A stretch of DNA of 64,000 nt from Kribbella soli (GTDB taxonomy: Bacteria > Actinomycetota > Actinomycetes > Propionibacteriales > Kribbellaceae): NCBI RefSeq assembly GCF_004331345.1, contig NZ_SJJZ01000005.1, positions 496,001 to 560,000 on the forward strand. Direction: 5' to 3'. Positions 7,688-16,552 of this stretch are shown here, piece after piece. Position numbers and translations under genes: made by a program. Every line of letters begins with the position of its first letter. Within the stretch, counting starts at the first letter, position 1. Under the pieces are notes generated by a model. The model saw nothing but the letters and a program-made list of their open reading frames with translations. It was not told the origin of the DNA and searched no databases.

Positions 7688-8777
7688 CGACGATGAAGGA
7701 CATGGTCAGGCTGCTGGCCTGGGCGATGCCGCCGATGATCGACGGGGCTACCAGGCCGGAGGCGTAGGTGATGGTCGCGACGCCGGCGATCGCCTGGCTC
7801 GGGTTGGGGCCGGTGTGGCCGGCGGCGGCGAAGGCCAGCGGTACGACGACCGCGATGCCGACGCCGATCAGGCCGAAGCCCGCCATCGCGGCGATCGCGT
7901 TCGGTGCGAGGACGACGAGCAGACCGCCGAGGGTCGCGATCACGCCGCTCCAGCGCACCGTCCGTACGGCGCCGAACCGGTCGACGACCGCGTCACCCGT
8001 CAGCCGGGCGATCGCCATCGTCAACGCGAACCCGGTCGTCGCGCCGGCCGCGACACCCGCCGAGCTGTCCAGGACGTCGCGCAGGTACACGGCCGACCAG
8101 TCCAGGCTCGCGCCCTCCGCGAACACCGCGCAGAACCCGACGGCCCCGATCAGCAGGGCCGACTTCGGCGGCAACGCGAACCGCGCCGGCGGCTCCTCGT
8201 CCTCCTCGGGATGGATGTTCAGAACGAACTGACACACCACCGTGCCGACGACGGTCAGCACGACGGCAGCGACCGTGTGGTGGACCTGCGCGCTGAGATT
8301 CGCATGTGCCGCGACCGTCCCGACCGCGGATCCGACCAGCGCGCCCACACTCCACAGGCCGTGCAGCCCGGACATGATCGACTTCTTCAGCCGGTGCTCG
8401 ACCTCGACGCCGAGCGCGTTCATCGCGACGTCGGCCATCCCCGCCGTACCGCCGTAGATCAGCAGCGCGGCGCACAACGTCAGCAGGCCGGGGGCGAACG
8501 ACGGCAAGATGAGGGCGAGCGTCCACAGCGCGAGCAGCCCGCGCAGCGCGGTCCGGGTCCCGAACCGGTGACTGACCCGGGCGGCGAGCGGCATCATCAG
8601 GGCCGCTCCGAGCGCTGGGAACGCAAGCGCCAGGCCGAGTTGGCCCGCGGACACCCCCGCGTGCTCCTGGATCCAGGGCACCCGGGTCGCGAACGACCCG
8701 GTCACCGATCCGTGCACGCAGAAGACGGCAGCCACGGCGTACCGCGACCGCTTGACGAGTGTGGTGTCTTCAGTCAC
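7596..8777 (-). CDS. MFS transporter, YbjJ-like
   Basis: A 393-aa, about 12-TM carrier. The family-specific segment MADVAMNALGVEVEHRLKKS and SIMSGLHGLWSVGALVGS resembles that of the MFS protein encoded at 9588, as does SEGASLDWSAVYLRDVL. Start is GTG at 8777 (VTEDTTLVKRSRY); upstream codons cover the operator. It diverges from the DeoR gene, with a palindromic site in the 52-nt gap. YbjJ-like proteins are poorly characterised MFS carriers, and a DeoR neighbour suggests a sugar or sugar-phosphate-related solute (inference). Confidence 0.83.
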   Translation of the reverse strand: MTEDTTLVKRSRYAVAAVFCVHGSVTGSFATRVPWIQEHAGVSAGQLGLALAFPALGAALMMPLAARVSHRFGTRTALRGLLALWTLALILPSFAPGLLTLCAALLIYGGTAGMADVAMNALGVEVEHRLKKSIMSGLHGLWSVGALVGSAVGTVAAHANLSAQVHHTVAAVVLTVVGTVVCQFVLNIHPEEDEEPPARFALPPKSALLIGAVGFCAVFAEGASLDWSAVYLRDVLDSSAGVAAGATTGFALTMAIARLTGDAVVDRFGAVRTVRWSGVIATLGGLLVVLAPNAIAAMAGFGLIGVGIAVVVPLAFAAAGHTGPNPSQAIAGVATITYASGLVAPSIIGGIAQASSLTMSFIVVTALAAGLAVFARVLATGRPARAGAEPLQS

Positions 8778-8780
8778 AAG

Positions 8781-8799
8781 CAAACAAACAATCTGTTTG
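8781..8799. promoter_or_regulatory. DeoR operator
   Basis: CAAACA (8785-8790) and TGTTTG (8794-8799) form a perfect inverted repeat around ATC. An extra CAAACA copy overlaps at 8781-8786. The A/T-rich site stands out in GC-rich surroundings and sits between the divergent MFS and DeoR starts. Confidence 0.65.
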
Positions 8800-8829
8800 A
8801 ACAATCAGGCGGATGGTAGTTTTCTGCGC

Positions 8830-9591
8830 ATGAGAAGTGCGGAACGGCACCAAGTGATCGTAGAACGACTACGAGTCGTTGACCGAGTGTCGGTCCAGGA
8901 ACTGGTCGAAGCGACCGAGGCCTCGGACATGACGGTCCGCCGTGACCTCGACTTCCTGGCCGCGCAGGGCGTCCTGAAACGCGTCCACGGCGGCGCGGTG
9001 TCCGCGATGCCGTCCGGCCTGGAGCCGCCGCACTCGTTGCGTGCCCAGGCCGCCGTCGCCGCCAAGCAGGCGATCGCCCGCGCCGTCGTCGAGCACCTTC
9101 GCGACGGCGAGACGATCGTGCTCGACAGCGGTACGACGGCCCTCGAGACCGCCAAGCTCTTGCACGACCGGGCGATGACGGTGATGCCGCTCTCGCTGCA
9201 CGTCGCGCACGAACTGGCCGACGCGCCGCGGATCCGGCTGCTGATGCCGGGCGGCGAAGCGCGCAAGGGGGAGCTGTCGCTGGTCGGCCCGCTGACCGTT
9301 GCCTCGCTGCGCGCGCTGCGGTTCGACGCCGCCGTACTGAGCCCGTGCGCGTTCAGCCTCGACGCCGGGCTGACGGCCTTCGACCTCGGCGACGCGGAGG
9401 TCAAGCAGGAAGCGATGAACGTTGCCACCCGCACCATCGTGCTCGCCGACGGCGCCAAATGGGACCGCGCCGCCCTCGCCTACGTCTGCCCGGCAGATCG
9501 CCCCGACCTGATCATCACCGACAACTCCGCACCCGAGGACCAACGAACCATGCTGACCCAACGCGGCGTACTGGTAGAGGTGGCTCCTTGA
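8830..9591 (+). CDS. DeoR/GlpR-family transcriptional regulator
   Basis: A 253-aa regulator. The N-terminal DeoR HTH spans about residues 1-57 (RHQVIVERLRVVDRVSVQEL, then DMTVRRDLDFL and KRVHGGAV). The C-terminal sugar-phosphate-sensing domain includes VLDSGTTALETAKLL. The ATG at 8830 begins the usual DeoR N-terminus; the longer frame upstream crosses the operator. The stop overlaps the TTG of the following MFS gene (TTGA). It is flanked by two related MFS genes and probably regulates both, repressing in the absence of a phosphorylated sugar (family knowledge). Confidence 0.87.
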   Translation: MRSAERHQVIVERLRVVDRVSVQELVEATEASDMTVRRDLDFLAAQGVLKRVHGGAVSAMPSGLEPPHSLRAQAAVAAKQAIARAVVEHLRDGETIVLDSGTTALETAKLLHDRAMTVMPLSLHVAHELADAPRIRLLMPGGEARKGELSLVGPLTVASLRALRFDAAVLSPCAFSLDAGLTAFDLGDAEVKQEAMNVATRTIVLADGAKWDRAALAYVCPADRPDLIITDNSAPEDQRTMLTQRGVLVEVAP

Positions 9592-10757
9592 CCGCCACCG
9601 AACAGCTGCAGACCGCACCGCCCCGAGCCGCTCGTGTCGCCACTTGGCTGTACTTCGGTCTGAACGGGTTCGCCGTCGGGATGTGGGTCGTGCACATCCC
9701 GAGCATCGAACAGAAGACCGGGATCACCCACAGCACCCTCGGACTGCTCCTGCTGGTCCTCGGCGGCGCCGCGTTCATCGGCATGCAGGTCGCCGGGCCG
9801 CTCGTCGACAAACTCGGTCAACGCCGGCTCGTGCCTGCGGCCGGCATCCTGCTCGGCATCGCGCTCGCCGGCCCCGGCCTGGCCACGAACTGGTGGACGC
9901 TCGGGCTCACGCTGATCCTCGTCGGCTTCGGCAACGGTTCGATCGACGTCGGGATGAACGCGCAGGCCGTCGTGGTCGAGCGCGGCTACCCGCGACCGAT
10001 CATGGCCGCCTTCCACGCGATGTGGTCGATCGGTGGGGCGATCGCCGCCGTCATCGGCGCCGCCACGCTGAAGGCCGGCGTACCGACCGAGGTCACGCTC
10101 GGCCTGTCCGGCCTGGTCTGTATCGCGATCGCGCTGGCCGCCAGCCGGTTCTTGCTGGAGGCAACGATCTCCGATGAGGACTCGGATGCGGGGGCCCCGC
10201 GCGAGAAGCCGCCGGCCAAGCTGGTCTGGGCGCTCGGCGGGCTCGCGTTCGGCCTGATGCTGTCCGAGGGTGTGGCCAACGACTGGGCCGCGCTGCACTT
10301 CCGCGACATCCTCGGCACCTCGGTCAGTACGGCGGCCTTCGCGTACGGTTCGTTCGCGGTCGCGATGACCGTCGGACGGTTCCTCACCGACCGGGTCGCG
10401 GCCGTCGTCGGTCCGGCGGCGATCGTGCGCTGGGGCGCCGCGATGGCGGCGGTCGGTCTGACGCTCGTGATCGTCGTACCGTGGGTGCCCGCCGCGCTCG
10501 TCGGCTGGGCGATCTTCGGCCTCGGCCTCGCGGGCGGCGTACCGCAGTTGTTCACCGCCGCCGGCAACCTCGACCCGCGCTCGTCCGGCGCCCTGATGGC
10601 CCGCGTCGTCGGCCTCGGGTACGTCGGCCTGCTGGCAGGCCCTGCACTGATCGGCGGCCTCGCGCACTGGATGCCGCTGAACATCGCGTTCATCCTGCCG
10701 GTCCTCCTGTGTGTGCTGACGTTCTTCGGCGGACCGGTGCTCAAATCCCGGCGTTGA
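9588..10757 (+). CDS. MFS transporter, YbjJ-like
   Basis: A 389-aa, about 12-TM carrier starting at TTG 9588, which overlaps the DeoR stop as TTGA. It shares MNAQAVVVERGYPRPIMAAF, then HAMWSIGG, and SEGVANDWAALHFRDIL with the MFS protein on the other side of deoR (7596-8777), so the two are related carriers flanking one regulator. It is translationally coupled to the regulator. The 3' end overlaps the convergent PLP-enzyme gene by 17 nt. Confidence 0.83.
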   Translation: MTATEQLQTAPPRAARVATWLYFGLNGFAVGMWVVHIPSIEQKTGITHSTLGLLLLVLGGAAFIGMQVAGPLVDKLGQRRLVPAAGILLGIALAGPGLATNWWTLGLTLILVGFGNGSIDVGMNAQAVVVERGYPRPIMAAFHAMWSIGGAIAAVIGAATLKAGVPTEVTLGLSGLVCIAIALAASRFLLEATISDEDSDAGAPREKPPAKLVWALGGLAFGLMLSEGVANDWAALHFRDILGTSVSTAAFAYGSFAVAMTVGRFLTDRVAAVVGPAAIVRWGAAMAAVGLTLVIVVPWVPAALVGWAIFGLGLAGGVPQLFTAAGNLDPRSSGALMARVVGLGYVGLLAGPALIGGLAHWMPLNIAFILPVLLCVLTFFGGPVLKSRR

Positions 10758-11853
10758 GCGCCTGCTCGAGATCGGCCCACAGGTCGTCGGGGTGTTCGAT
10801 GCCGACGGACAGACGGATCAGGTCCTCGGGGATCGTCGGGACCTCGATCGGCCAGCGGCGGCGGCGTTCCAGCATCGACTCGACGCCGCCGAGGCTGGTC
10901 GCGTGCACCCAGAGCTTGGTGCTCTCGCAGACCTTCTGGGCCCCGGTCGCGTCGCCGCCGAGCTCGAAGGCGAGGATCGCGCCGAAGCCGGACATCTGCG
11001 CGGCCGCGCGGTCGTGTCCCGGGTCGTCCGGCAGTCCGGGGTAGCGCACGCGGCTGACCCGCGGGTGCGCACGCAGCCGCTCGGCCAGGAACGCGGCGTT
11101 CGACTGGGCCCGCTCCAGGCGGAGCGCGAGCGTGCGCAGGCCGCGGAGCGCGAGCCAGGCCTCCATCGGGCCCGGGACCGCACCGAGGCTGCGGCGACGC
11201 AGGTCGATCGCCGACCACAGGTCGTCGTCCGCGGTGACGACCGCGCCGAGAAGAACGTCCGAGTGACCGGCGATGAACTTGGTCGCCGAGTGCATCACGA
11301 CATCCGCGCCGAGCCGCAACGGCTGCTGGAGCAGGGGAGTCGCGAACGTGTTGTCGACGACAACGGTCGCACCGGCGGCACGACCGGCCGCGGCGAGGGC
11401 GGGGATGTCGGCGACCTCCATCGCGGGGTTGGTCGGTGATTCGATCCAGAGCATGTCTGCGCCGTCGACCGCTTGGACGGCTGCGTCCGTGTCGGCGATG
11501 TCGACTCGGTCGACCTTCAGCCGGCCGGTCGCGGCCTGCTGGTCGAGGAGCGCGAGTACGCCGGAATACGCGTGCTGCGGCGCGACCACACGGCCACCGA
11601 CCGGGATCAGATCGATGAGGGCCGCCGCGGCCGCCATCCCGGAGGCGAACGTCAGCGCGCGACCACCCTCCAACGCGCCGAGGGTCTCCTCGAGCGCGGT
11701 CCAGGCGTCGTTCCCGAAGCGTCCGTAGCCACGATCGCCACCGGCGACGTACGTCGAGCTGAAGACGGGGGACTCGCCGACGGGAGCATTCGGTACCCGC
11801 TCCGGCCGACCTGCATGGACGACGACGGTGGACGGATCGAGGTCAGGAGTCAT
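10741..11853 (-). CDS. Trans-sulfuration-type PLP enzyme (cystathionine gamma-synthase/lyase-like)
   Basis: A 370-aa fold-type I PLP enzyme of the Cys/Met metabolism family. Landmarks are RGYGRFGNDAWTALEETLGA near residues 41-60, the cofactor loop ASGMAAAAA near 70-78, ESPTNPAMEV near 138, DNTFATP near 167 and the PLP lysine Lys192 in SATKFIAGHSD. The C-terminal SLGGVESM is the substrate-carboxylate region. I use the ATG at 11853 because the upstream open frame is an arginine-rich run. Whether it makes or breaks cystathionine (MetB versus CGL/MGL) cannot be decided from sequence alone. It has no operon partner. Confidence 0.85.
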   Translation of the reverse strand: MTPDLDPSTVVVHAGRPERVPNAPVGESPVFSSTYVAGGDRGYGRFGNDAWTALEETLGALEGGRALTFASGMAAAAALIDLIPVGGRVVAPQHAYSGVLALLDQQAATGRLKVDRVDIADTDAAVQAVDGADMLWIESPTNPAMEVADIPALAAAGRAAGATVVVDNTFATPLLQQPLRLGADVVMHSATKFIAGHSDVLLGAVVTADDDLWSAIDLRRRSLGAVPGPMEAWLALRGLRTLALRLERAQSNAAFLAERLRAHPRVSRVRYPGLPDDPGHDRAAAQMSGFGAILAFELGGDATGAQKVCESTKLWVHATSLGGVESMLERRRRWPIEVPTIPEDLIRLSVGIEHPDDLWADLEQALNAGI

Positions 11854-11912
11854 GCCCCGAATTGTCCCTGCTACTTGGCCGTTCGCGTCGGGCGGGTCAA
11901 GCGTCCTGCGGG

Positions 11913-12521
11913 TCAGGCGTCTTGTGCGCCGGGGAGTGGGACGCCGCCGGTGCACAGCAGACGCATCGCGCGCCGGGCCAGCGCCTTCGCCTCGACGGTG
12001 TCCGGGGTGTCGACCCAGACGCGGACGACCGTCTCGATGATGTTCATCGCGATCCCCGCGGACAGTGCGGCGACAAACTCCGAGCGGCGCGGGTCGTCCG
12101 TGGGCAGCCGGCGTACCAGTTCGTCGGCGAGATCGGTGCGGAAGCGCCAGATCAGCTCGTTCAGGTGCGCGCTCACGGACCCGGTCTGCTCGGCCAGGTC
12201 GAACACCGCGCGGATCCGTTCCGGGTTCCTCTCGAGCTGTTCGAGGACCCGCTCGATCACCGCGCGCAGACCGTCGGGCAGGTGCATCGCGGGCTGCTGG
12301 TGGAACCAGTCGACCGCGTCGGCCAGGCAGTCGTCGACGAACTCGAGGACCAGCCCCTCCTTGGTCGGGAAGTACCGGTAGAGCGTGCTCGGCCCGACCT
12401 CGGCCGCCGCCGCGATCTGCTCGACCGTCGTCCGGCCGAACCCGTTGTCGCTGAACAGTTCGAACGCCTTGTCCGCGATCAGCCGGCGGGTCCGCTCCCG
12501 CTTCACCTCGCGCAGTCCCAT
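11913..12521 (-). CDS. TetR-family transcriptional regulator
   Basis: A 202-aa repressor. The HTH spans about residues 8-52: RERTRRLIADKAFELFSDNG, TTVEQIAAAAEVGPSTLYRY, FPTKEGLV. The C-terminal helical ligand domain is divergent, as usual. The ATG at 12521 has GGAGGT 5 nt upstream; a GTG at 12527 is the alternative. It is divergent from the P450 gene, and a perfect 15-bp palindrome sits between them, so it most likely represses the P450 until a substrate-like ligand binds. Confidence 0.88.
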   Translation of the reverse strand: MGLREVKRERTRRLIADKAFELFSDNGFGRTTVEQIAAAAEVGPSTLYRYFPTKEGLVLEFVDDCLADAVDWFHQQPAMHLPDGLRAVIERVLEQLERNPERIRAVFDLAEQTGSVSAHLNELIWRFRTDLADELVRRLPTDDPRRSEFVAALSAGIAMNIIETVVRVWVDTPDTVEAKALARRAMRLLCTGGVPLPGAQDA

Positions 12522-12592
12522 CAGCACCTCCGCGGGCAGGGTATCGCCTCCGACGCGCCGCTGGGTGTTCCTAATCGGAAGCGTCAGTCATA

Positions 12593-12607
12593 TGGTAGTC
12601 ACTACCA
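12593..12607. promoter_or_regulatory. TetR operator
   Basis: A perfect inverted repeat, TGGTAGT-C-ACTACCA, centred on 12600 between the tetR start (12521) and the P450 start (12630). Length and symmetry fit a TetR dimer site. Confidence 0.75.
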
Positions 12608-12629
12608 AAATCTTACGAGAGGGCGCGCG

Positions 12630-13847
12630 ATGACCGAGAGCTTTCCCGTCCGCAGGCCGTCCGGTTGCCCGTTCGATCCGGCGCAGGAGTACGCCGCGTT
12701 CCGCCGTACCGAGGCGCCCGCGAAGGTGTCGACGCCGGCCGGTGTCGACGCGTACGTGATCAGCCGGTACGACGATGTCCGCACCCTGCTCCGGGACAGC
12801 CGGCTGAGTTCGCGGCTGGCGCCCTCCGATCACGTCGTACCGGATGCGGATCTGGACCGGGAGGTGGAGTCGGGGTCGATCCTGCAGGTGGACGGGGCGG
12901 CGCACAAACGTTTGCGCAGGATGTTGGCGACCGAGTTCGCGGTCAAGCGGATGGAGGCGATGCGGCCGCGGATCGCGTCGATGATCGAGGAACGGATCGA
13001 CGCGATGCTGGCTGGTGGTGGGCCGGTGGACCTGGTGCAGGAGTTCGCGTTGCCGATCCCGTCGCTGGTGATCTGCGAACTGCTGGGCGTTCCGTACGCG
13101 GACCGCGACGAGTTCCAGGAGCGGAGTGCCCTGCTCGTCCGGGTCGACGGGTGGACCGACGAGATCGGGCGGGCCAGCGACGAGCTGAACCAGTACATCG
13201 TCGGGCTGGTGCTGGCGAAACAGGCGCATCGCGAAGACGACCTGCTGTCCCGGCTGATCACCCGCGGCGAGGACCTCGGTACGCCGCTGAGCCTGGAGGA
13301 GCTGGTGACGGTCGGGGTCACGCTGCTGATCGCCGGCCACGAGACGACCGCGAACATGATTGCGCTCAGCACGCTAGCGCTGCTCGCGAATCCGGCGCAG
13401 CTCGATTCGCTGCGGGCCGATCCCTCGCTCGCACCGGCCGCGGTCGAGGAGCTGCTGCGGTACCTGTCCGTGGTGCACTTCGGACTGTTCCGGTACGTCA
13501 CCGACGACCTGCCCGTCGGCCCGTTGACGATCGACGCCGGCGGTTACCTGATCGCGGCGCTGTCCTCGGCCAACCGCGACGAGAGCGTGTTCGACGACCC
13601 GGATCGGCTGGATCTGGAGCGGAACGCCGCGGCGCACCTGGCCTTCGGGTTCGGGCCGCACCAGTGCATCGGCCAGCAGCTCGCGCGGGTCGAACTGCAG
13701 GAGGTGTTCACGCGGCTGTTCGCCCGCATTCCGACGCTGCGACTCGCCGTACCGTTCGAGAAGATCGACTACCGAGAGAACACGCTCGTGTACGGAGTGA
13801 CAGCGTTGCCAGTCACCTGGGACGACCCGCTACCTACTGCGATCTGA
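12630..13847 (+). CDS. Cytochrome P450
   Basis: A 405-aa soluble bacterial P450. The I-helix oxygen-activation motif AGHETT is at residues 235-240, the ExxR pair is Glu274/Arg277, and the heme loop FGFGPHQCIGQQLAR carries the thiolate ligand Cys346. The start is an ATG, MTESFPVRRPSGCPFDP, typical of CYP105/107-like enzymes. No ferredoxin or ferredoxin reductase gene is adjacent, so electrons must come from partners elsewhere. The divergent TetR gene and operator suggest inducible expression, consistent with a catabolic or detoxifying role rather than a biosynthetic cluster. Confidence 0.93.
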   Translation: MTESFPVRRPSGCPFDPAQEYAAFRRTEAPAKVSTPAGVDAYVISRYDDVRTLLRDSRLSSRLAPSDHVVPDADLDREVESGSILQVDGAAHKRLRRMLATEFAVKRMEAMRPRIASMIEERIDAMLAGGGPVDLVQEFALPIPSLVICELLGVPYADRDEFQERSALLVRVDGWTDEIGRASDELNQYIVGLVLAKQAHREDDLLSRLITRGEDLGTPLSLEELVTVGVTLLIAGHETTANMIALSTLALLANPAQLDSLRADPSLAPAAVEELLRYLSVVHFGLFRYVTDDLPVGPLTIDAGGYLIAALSSANRDESVFDDPDRLDLERNAAAHLAFGFGPHQCIGQQLARVELQEVFTRLFARIPTLRLAVPFEKIDYRENTLVYGVTALPVTWDDPLPTAI

Positions 13848-13848
13848 A

Positions 13849-13866
13849 GGGTTCTTAACCGAACCC
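13849..13866 (+). terminator. Short hairpin after the P450 gene
   Basis: GGGTTC (13849-13854) and GAACCC (13861-13866) form a 6-bp stem with a 6-nt loop just after the P450 stop. No T-tract follows, so termination strength is uncertain. Confidence 0.4.
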
Positions 13867-13905
13867 CGGTCGGAACCTGATCTCCGGGCCGCTACAGTCG
13901 AGCCG

Positions 13906-15036
13906 GTGAGTGAGTACTCAGAAAGTCAGCGAAAGCCCCGTGTCGCCGTCGTCTTCGGCGGCCGGTCGAGCGAGCACGCCATCTCGTGCGTGACCGCCGC
14001 GAACGTCCTGCAGGTCATCGACCGGGACAAGTACGACGTGGTCCCGGTCGGCATCAGTACCAGCGGGCACTGGGTGCTCGAGAGCGGCGATCCCGAGCGG
14101 CTGTCGATCACCGACGGCAAGCTCCCCGAGGTCGACGTGACCGCGATGCCGGTGCTGTTCGGCGCGAACCGCGAACTCGTGGTCAGCGAACCCGACCAGG
14201 TGCCGAGCACGCTCGGCGAGGTCGACGTGGTCTTCCCGCTGCTGCACGGCCCGTGGGGCGAGGACGGCACCATCCAGGGCCTGCTCGAGATGTCCGACAT
14301 CCGGTACGTCGGTTCCGGCGTCCTCGCCAGTGCTGTCGGCATGGACAAGCACTACATGAAGGTCGTGTTCCAGGCCGCCGGGCTCGAGGTCACGCCGTAC
14401 GTCGTGATCCGCGACCGGGACTGGATCCGGGACGCCGACGCGTGCCGCGCGGCGGTGGACGCGCTCGGCTACCCGGTGTTCGTGAAGCCGGCCCGCGGCG
14501 GGTCGAGCCTCGGGATCAGCAAGGTGAACAGCCTGGACGAGCTCGACGAGGCGGTCGCGGTGGCGCGGGCGCACGACCCGAAGGTGATCGTCGAGGCGTC
14601 GGCGAAGAGCCCGCGGGAGATCGAGGTCGGGGTCCTCGGCGGCCTGAACGGCGGCAACCCGGAGGTCAGCGTCTGCGGCGAGATCTCGGTCTCGGGCGGC
14701 GGGCACGACTTCTACGACTTCGAGACCAAGTACCTGCCGGAGGGCGAGGAGTACACGGCGCTCTCGGTGCCGGCCGACCTGCCTTCGGAGATCGCGGACG
14801 AGGTCCGCGCGAAGGCGTTGACCGCCTTCGACGCGATCGAGGCCGAGGGGCTGGCGCGGGTCGACTTCTTCCTGGACGCCGACAACCGCGTGGTCATCAA
14901 CGAGATCAACACCATGCCCGGGTTCACGCCGACCAGCATGTTCCCGCGGCTTTGGGCGGCCTCCGGCAGGGACTACGCGGCCCTCGTCGAGCATCTTCTG
15001 CAACTGGCCATGACCCGCCCCACCGGCCTGCGCTGA
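13906..15036 (+). CDS. ddl: D-alanine--D-alanine ligase
   Basis: A 376-aa ATP-grasp ligase that makes D-Ala-D-Ala for peptidoglycan in the cytoplasm. Motifs seen: FGGRSSEHAISC at about residues 17-28, PLLHGPWGEDGTIQGLLE near 107, the ATP-grasp VFVKPARGGSSLGISKV near 190, and the metal-binding NEINTMPGFTPTSMFP near 328. Length is normal. The start is GTG at 13906; a -10-like TACAGT at 13893-13898 lies 7 nt before it, so the transcript is probably leaderless. DUF3515 and thiL genes, which I recall as frequent ddl neighbours in related actinobacteria, lie about 6.5 kb downstream here. Confidence 0.96.
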   Translation: MSEYSESQRKPRVAVVFGGRSSEHAISCVTAANVLQVIDRDKYDVVPVGISTSGHWVLESGDPERLSITDGKLPEVDVTAMPVLFGANRELVVSEPDQVPSTLGEVDVVFPLLHGPWGEDGTIQGLLEMSDIRYVGSGVLASAVGMDKHYMKVVFQAAGLEVTPYVVIRDRDWIRDADACRAAVDALGYPVFVKPARGGSSLGISKVNSLDELDEAVAVARAHDPKVIVEASAKSPREIEVGVLGGLNGGNPEVSVCGEISVSGGGHDFYDFETKYLPEGEEYTALSVPADLPSEIADEVRAKALTAFDAIEAEGLARVDFFLDADNRVVINEINTMPGFTPTSMFPRLWAASGRDYAALVEHLLQLAMTRPTGLR

Positions 15037-15045
15037 CCTCACCGG

Positions 15046-16497
15046 ATGGCGCTCGCCGGCACGCAGTACGGCCCGGTCCGGGGGACCGATGCCGACGTGC
15101 TGTCCTTCAAGGGCATTCCGTACGCCGCGCCGCCCGTCGGCCCGAACCGCTTCCAGCCGCCGCGCCCGCCGGAGCCGTGGACGTCGCCCCGTGACTCGCG
15201 TGGTTACGGGGCGACGGCTCCGCAGACCCGCATCGAGGGCGTGATGGGTCAGCTGATTCCGCGGACGATCATTCCGGGCGACGACTACCTGAACCTGAAC
15301 GTCTGGACGCCGGGCCTGACCGGACGGGCGCCGGTCATGGTCTTCATCCACGGCGGCTCGTTCACGAGCGGCTCCGGAGCGCTGTCCGTGTACGACGGCA
15401 CGCGGTTCGCCCGCGACGGCGTCGTACTGGTGACGATCAACTACCGGCTGGGCGCCGACGGGTTCCTGTGGTTCGGGGACGGTACGCCGAACCTCGGGCT
15501 GCTCGATCAGATCGCGGCCCTGACGTGGGTCCGCGACAACATCGACGGCTTCGGCGGCGACCCGGGCAACGTGACCATCTTCGGCGAGTCGGCCGGTGCG
15601 ATGAGCGTCTGCACGTTGCTCGCGATGCCCGCTGCCGAGGGCCTGTTCCATCGGGCGATCGCCCAGTCGGGCGCCGGTCACAACACGATCAGTCCCGAGA
15701 GCGCCCGCCTGGTCGGCACGCGCCTGGCCGCAGCGCTCGGTACGGCGCCGACTCGTGAGGCCATCGCCGACGTACCGGTCCCGCAGTTGCTTGCGGCGCA
15801 GGACATGCTCAGCCAGCAGGTGTCGGCGAAGCCGCGCGCCAAGCGGTGGGGCGACGTTGCCCGCACACTCCTGCCATTCAGTCCCGTGGTCGACGGTGAC
15901 CTCCTGCCCGGTGCACCCCTCGACCGCATCCGGGCCGGCGCTGCCGCTGACGTCGACCTCCTCATCGGCACGAACAGCGAAGAGGCGCGGCTCTTCCTCG
16001 TACCAACCGGCGTCGCCGCCCGGATGAACACACCGCTCCTGTACGCCGCTGCTGCGCTTCGCTTCGGCTTGCCCGTGAGCGGCGTACGTCGCTACCGCGC
16101 GAACCGCCCCGGCGCCACGGCGGGTGATGTGCTGGCCGCGGTGATGACGGACTCGTACTACCGCATCCCCGCGATCCGCCTCGCCGAGGCCCACCGCGGC
16201 ACGTACATGTACGAGTTCGGCTGGCGATCACCCGCCTGCGACGGCACCCTAGGCGCCTGCCACGCCCTCGAGCTCGCCTTCGTCTTCAACAACCTGGACG
16301 ACCCCTCAACAGCGCCGATGCTAGGCCCCGCCCCACCACAACACCTAGCGGACCTCGTACACCGCACCTGGCTCAACTTCGCCACCACCGGCACCCCCGA
16401 CTGGCCGCCCTACACCCCAGAACAACCCACAACCCGCCACTTCAACACCCCCTCCACCACCACCACGAACACCAACCCTGGCCCCACCCCCCACTAA
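15046..16497 (+). CDS. Type-B carboxylesterase
   Basis: A 483-aa alpha/beta-hydrolase of the carboxylesterase/para-nitrobenzyl esterase family, hydrolysing carboxylic esters. FKGIPYAAPPVGPNRF near residue 21 is the family signature. The oxyanion loop HGGSF is at 102-106, the nucleophile elbow GESAG has Ser182, the acid is probably in GTNSEEARLF, and His is in GACHALELAFVF. It starts 9 nt after the ddl stop, so it may be read from the ddl transcript. No signal peptide is visible. The last 20 residues are Thr/Asn/Pro-rich low complexity. Confidence 0.88.
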   Translation: MALAGTQYGPVRGTDADVLSFKGIPYAAPPVGPNRFQPPRPPEPWTSPRDSRGYGATAPQTRIEGVMGQLIPRTIIPGDDYLNLNVWTPGLTGRAPVMVFIHGGSFTSGSGALSVYDGTRFARDGVVLVTINYRLGADGFLWFGDGTPNLGLLDQIAALTWVRDNIDGFGGDPGNVTIFGESAGAMSVCTLLAMPAAEGLFHRAIAQSGAGHNTISPESARLVGTRLAAALGTAPTREAIADVPVPQLLAAQDMLSQQVSAKPRAKRWGDVARTLLPFSPVVDGDLLPGAPLDRIRAGAAADVDLLIGTNSEEARLFLVPTGVAARMNTPLLYAAAALRFGLPVSGVRRYRANRPGATAGDVLAAVMTDSYYRIPAIRLAEAHRGTYMYEFGWRSPACDGTLGACHALELAFVFNNLDDPSTAPMLGPAPPQHLADLVHRTWLNFATTGTPDWPPYTPEQPTTRHFNTPSTTTTNTNPGPTPH

Positions 16498-16552
16498 CCC
16501 CCCGCCGCTGCCCCCGCCGCCGGCCCCAGAGCCTGCCGCCTGAACTGGGCCC

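Noticed and set aside
13918..16194. 758-codon open frame on the minus strand
   Set aside because: Lies antisense to ddl and the esterase, both of which have full catalytic motifs; its product is Arg/Gly/Val-rich with no domain, the usual shadow of high-GC third-position bias.
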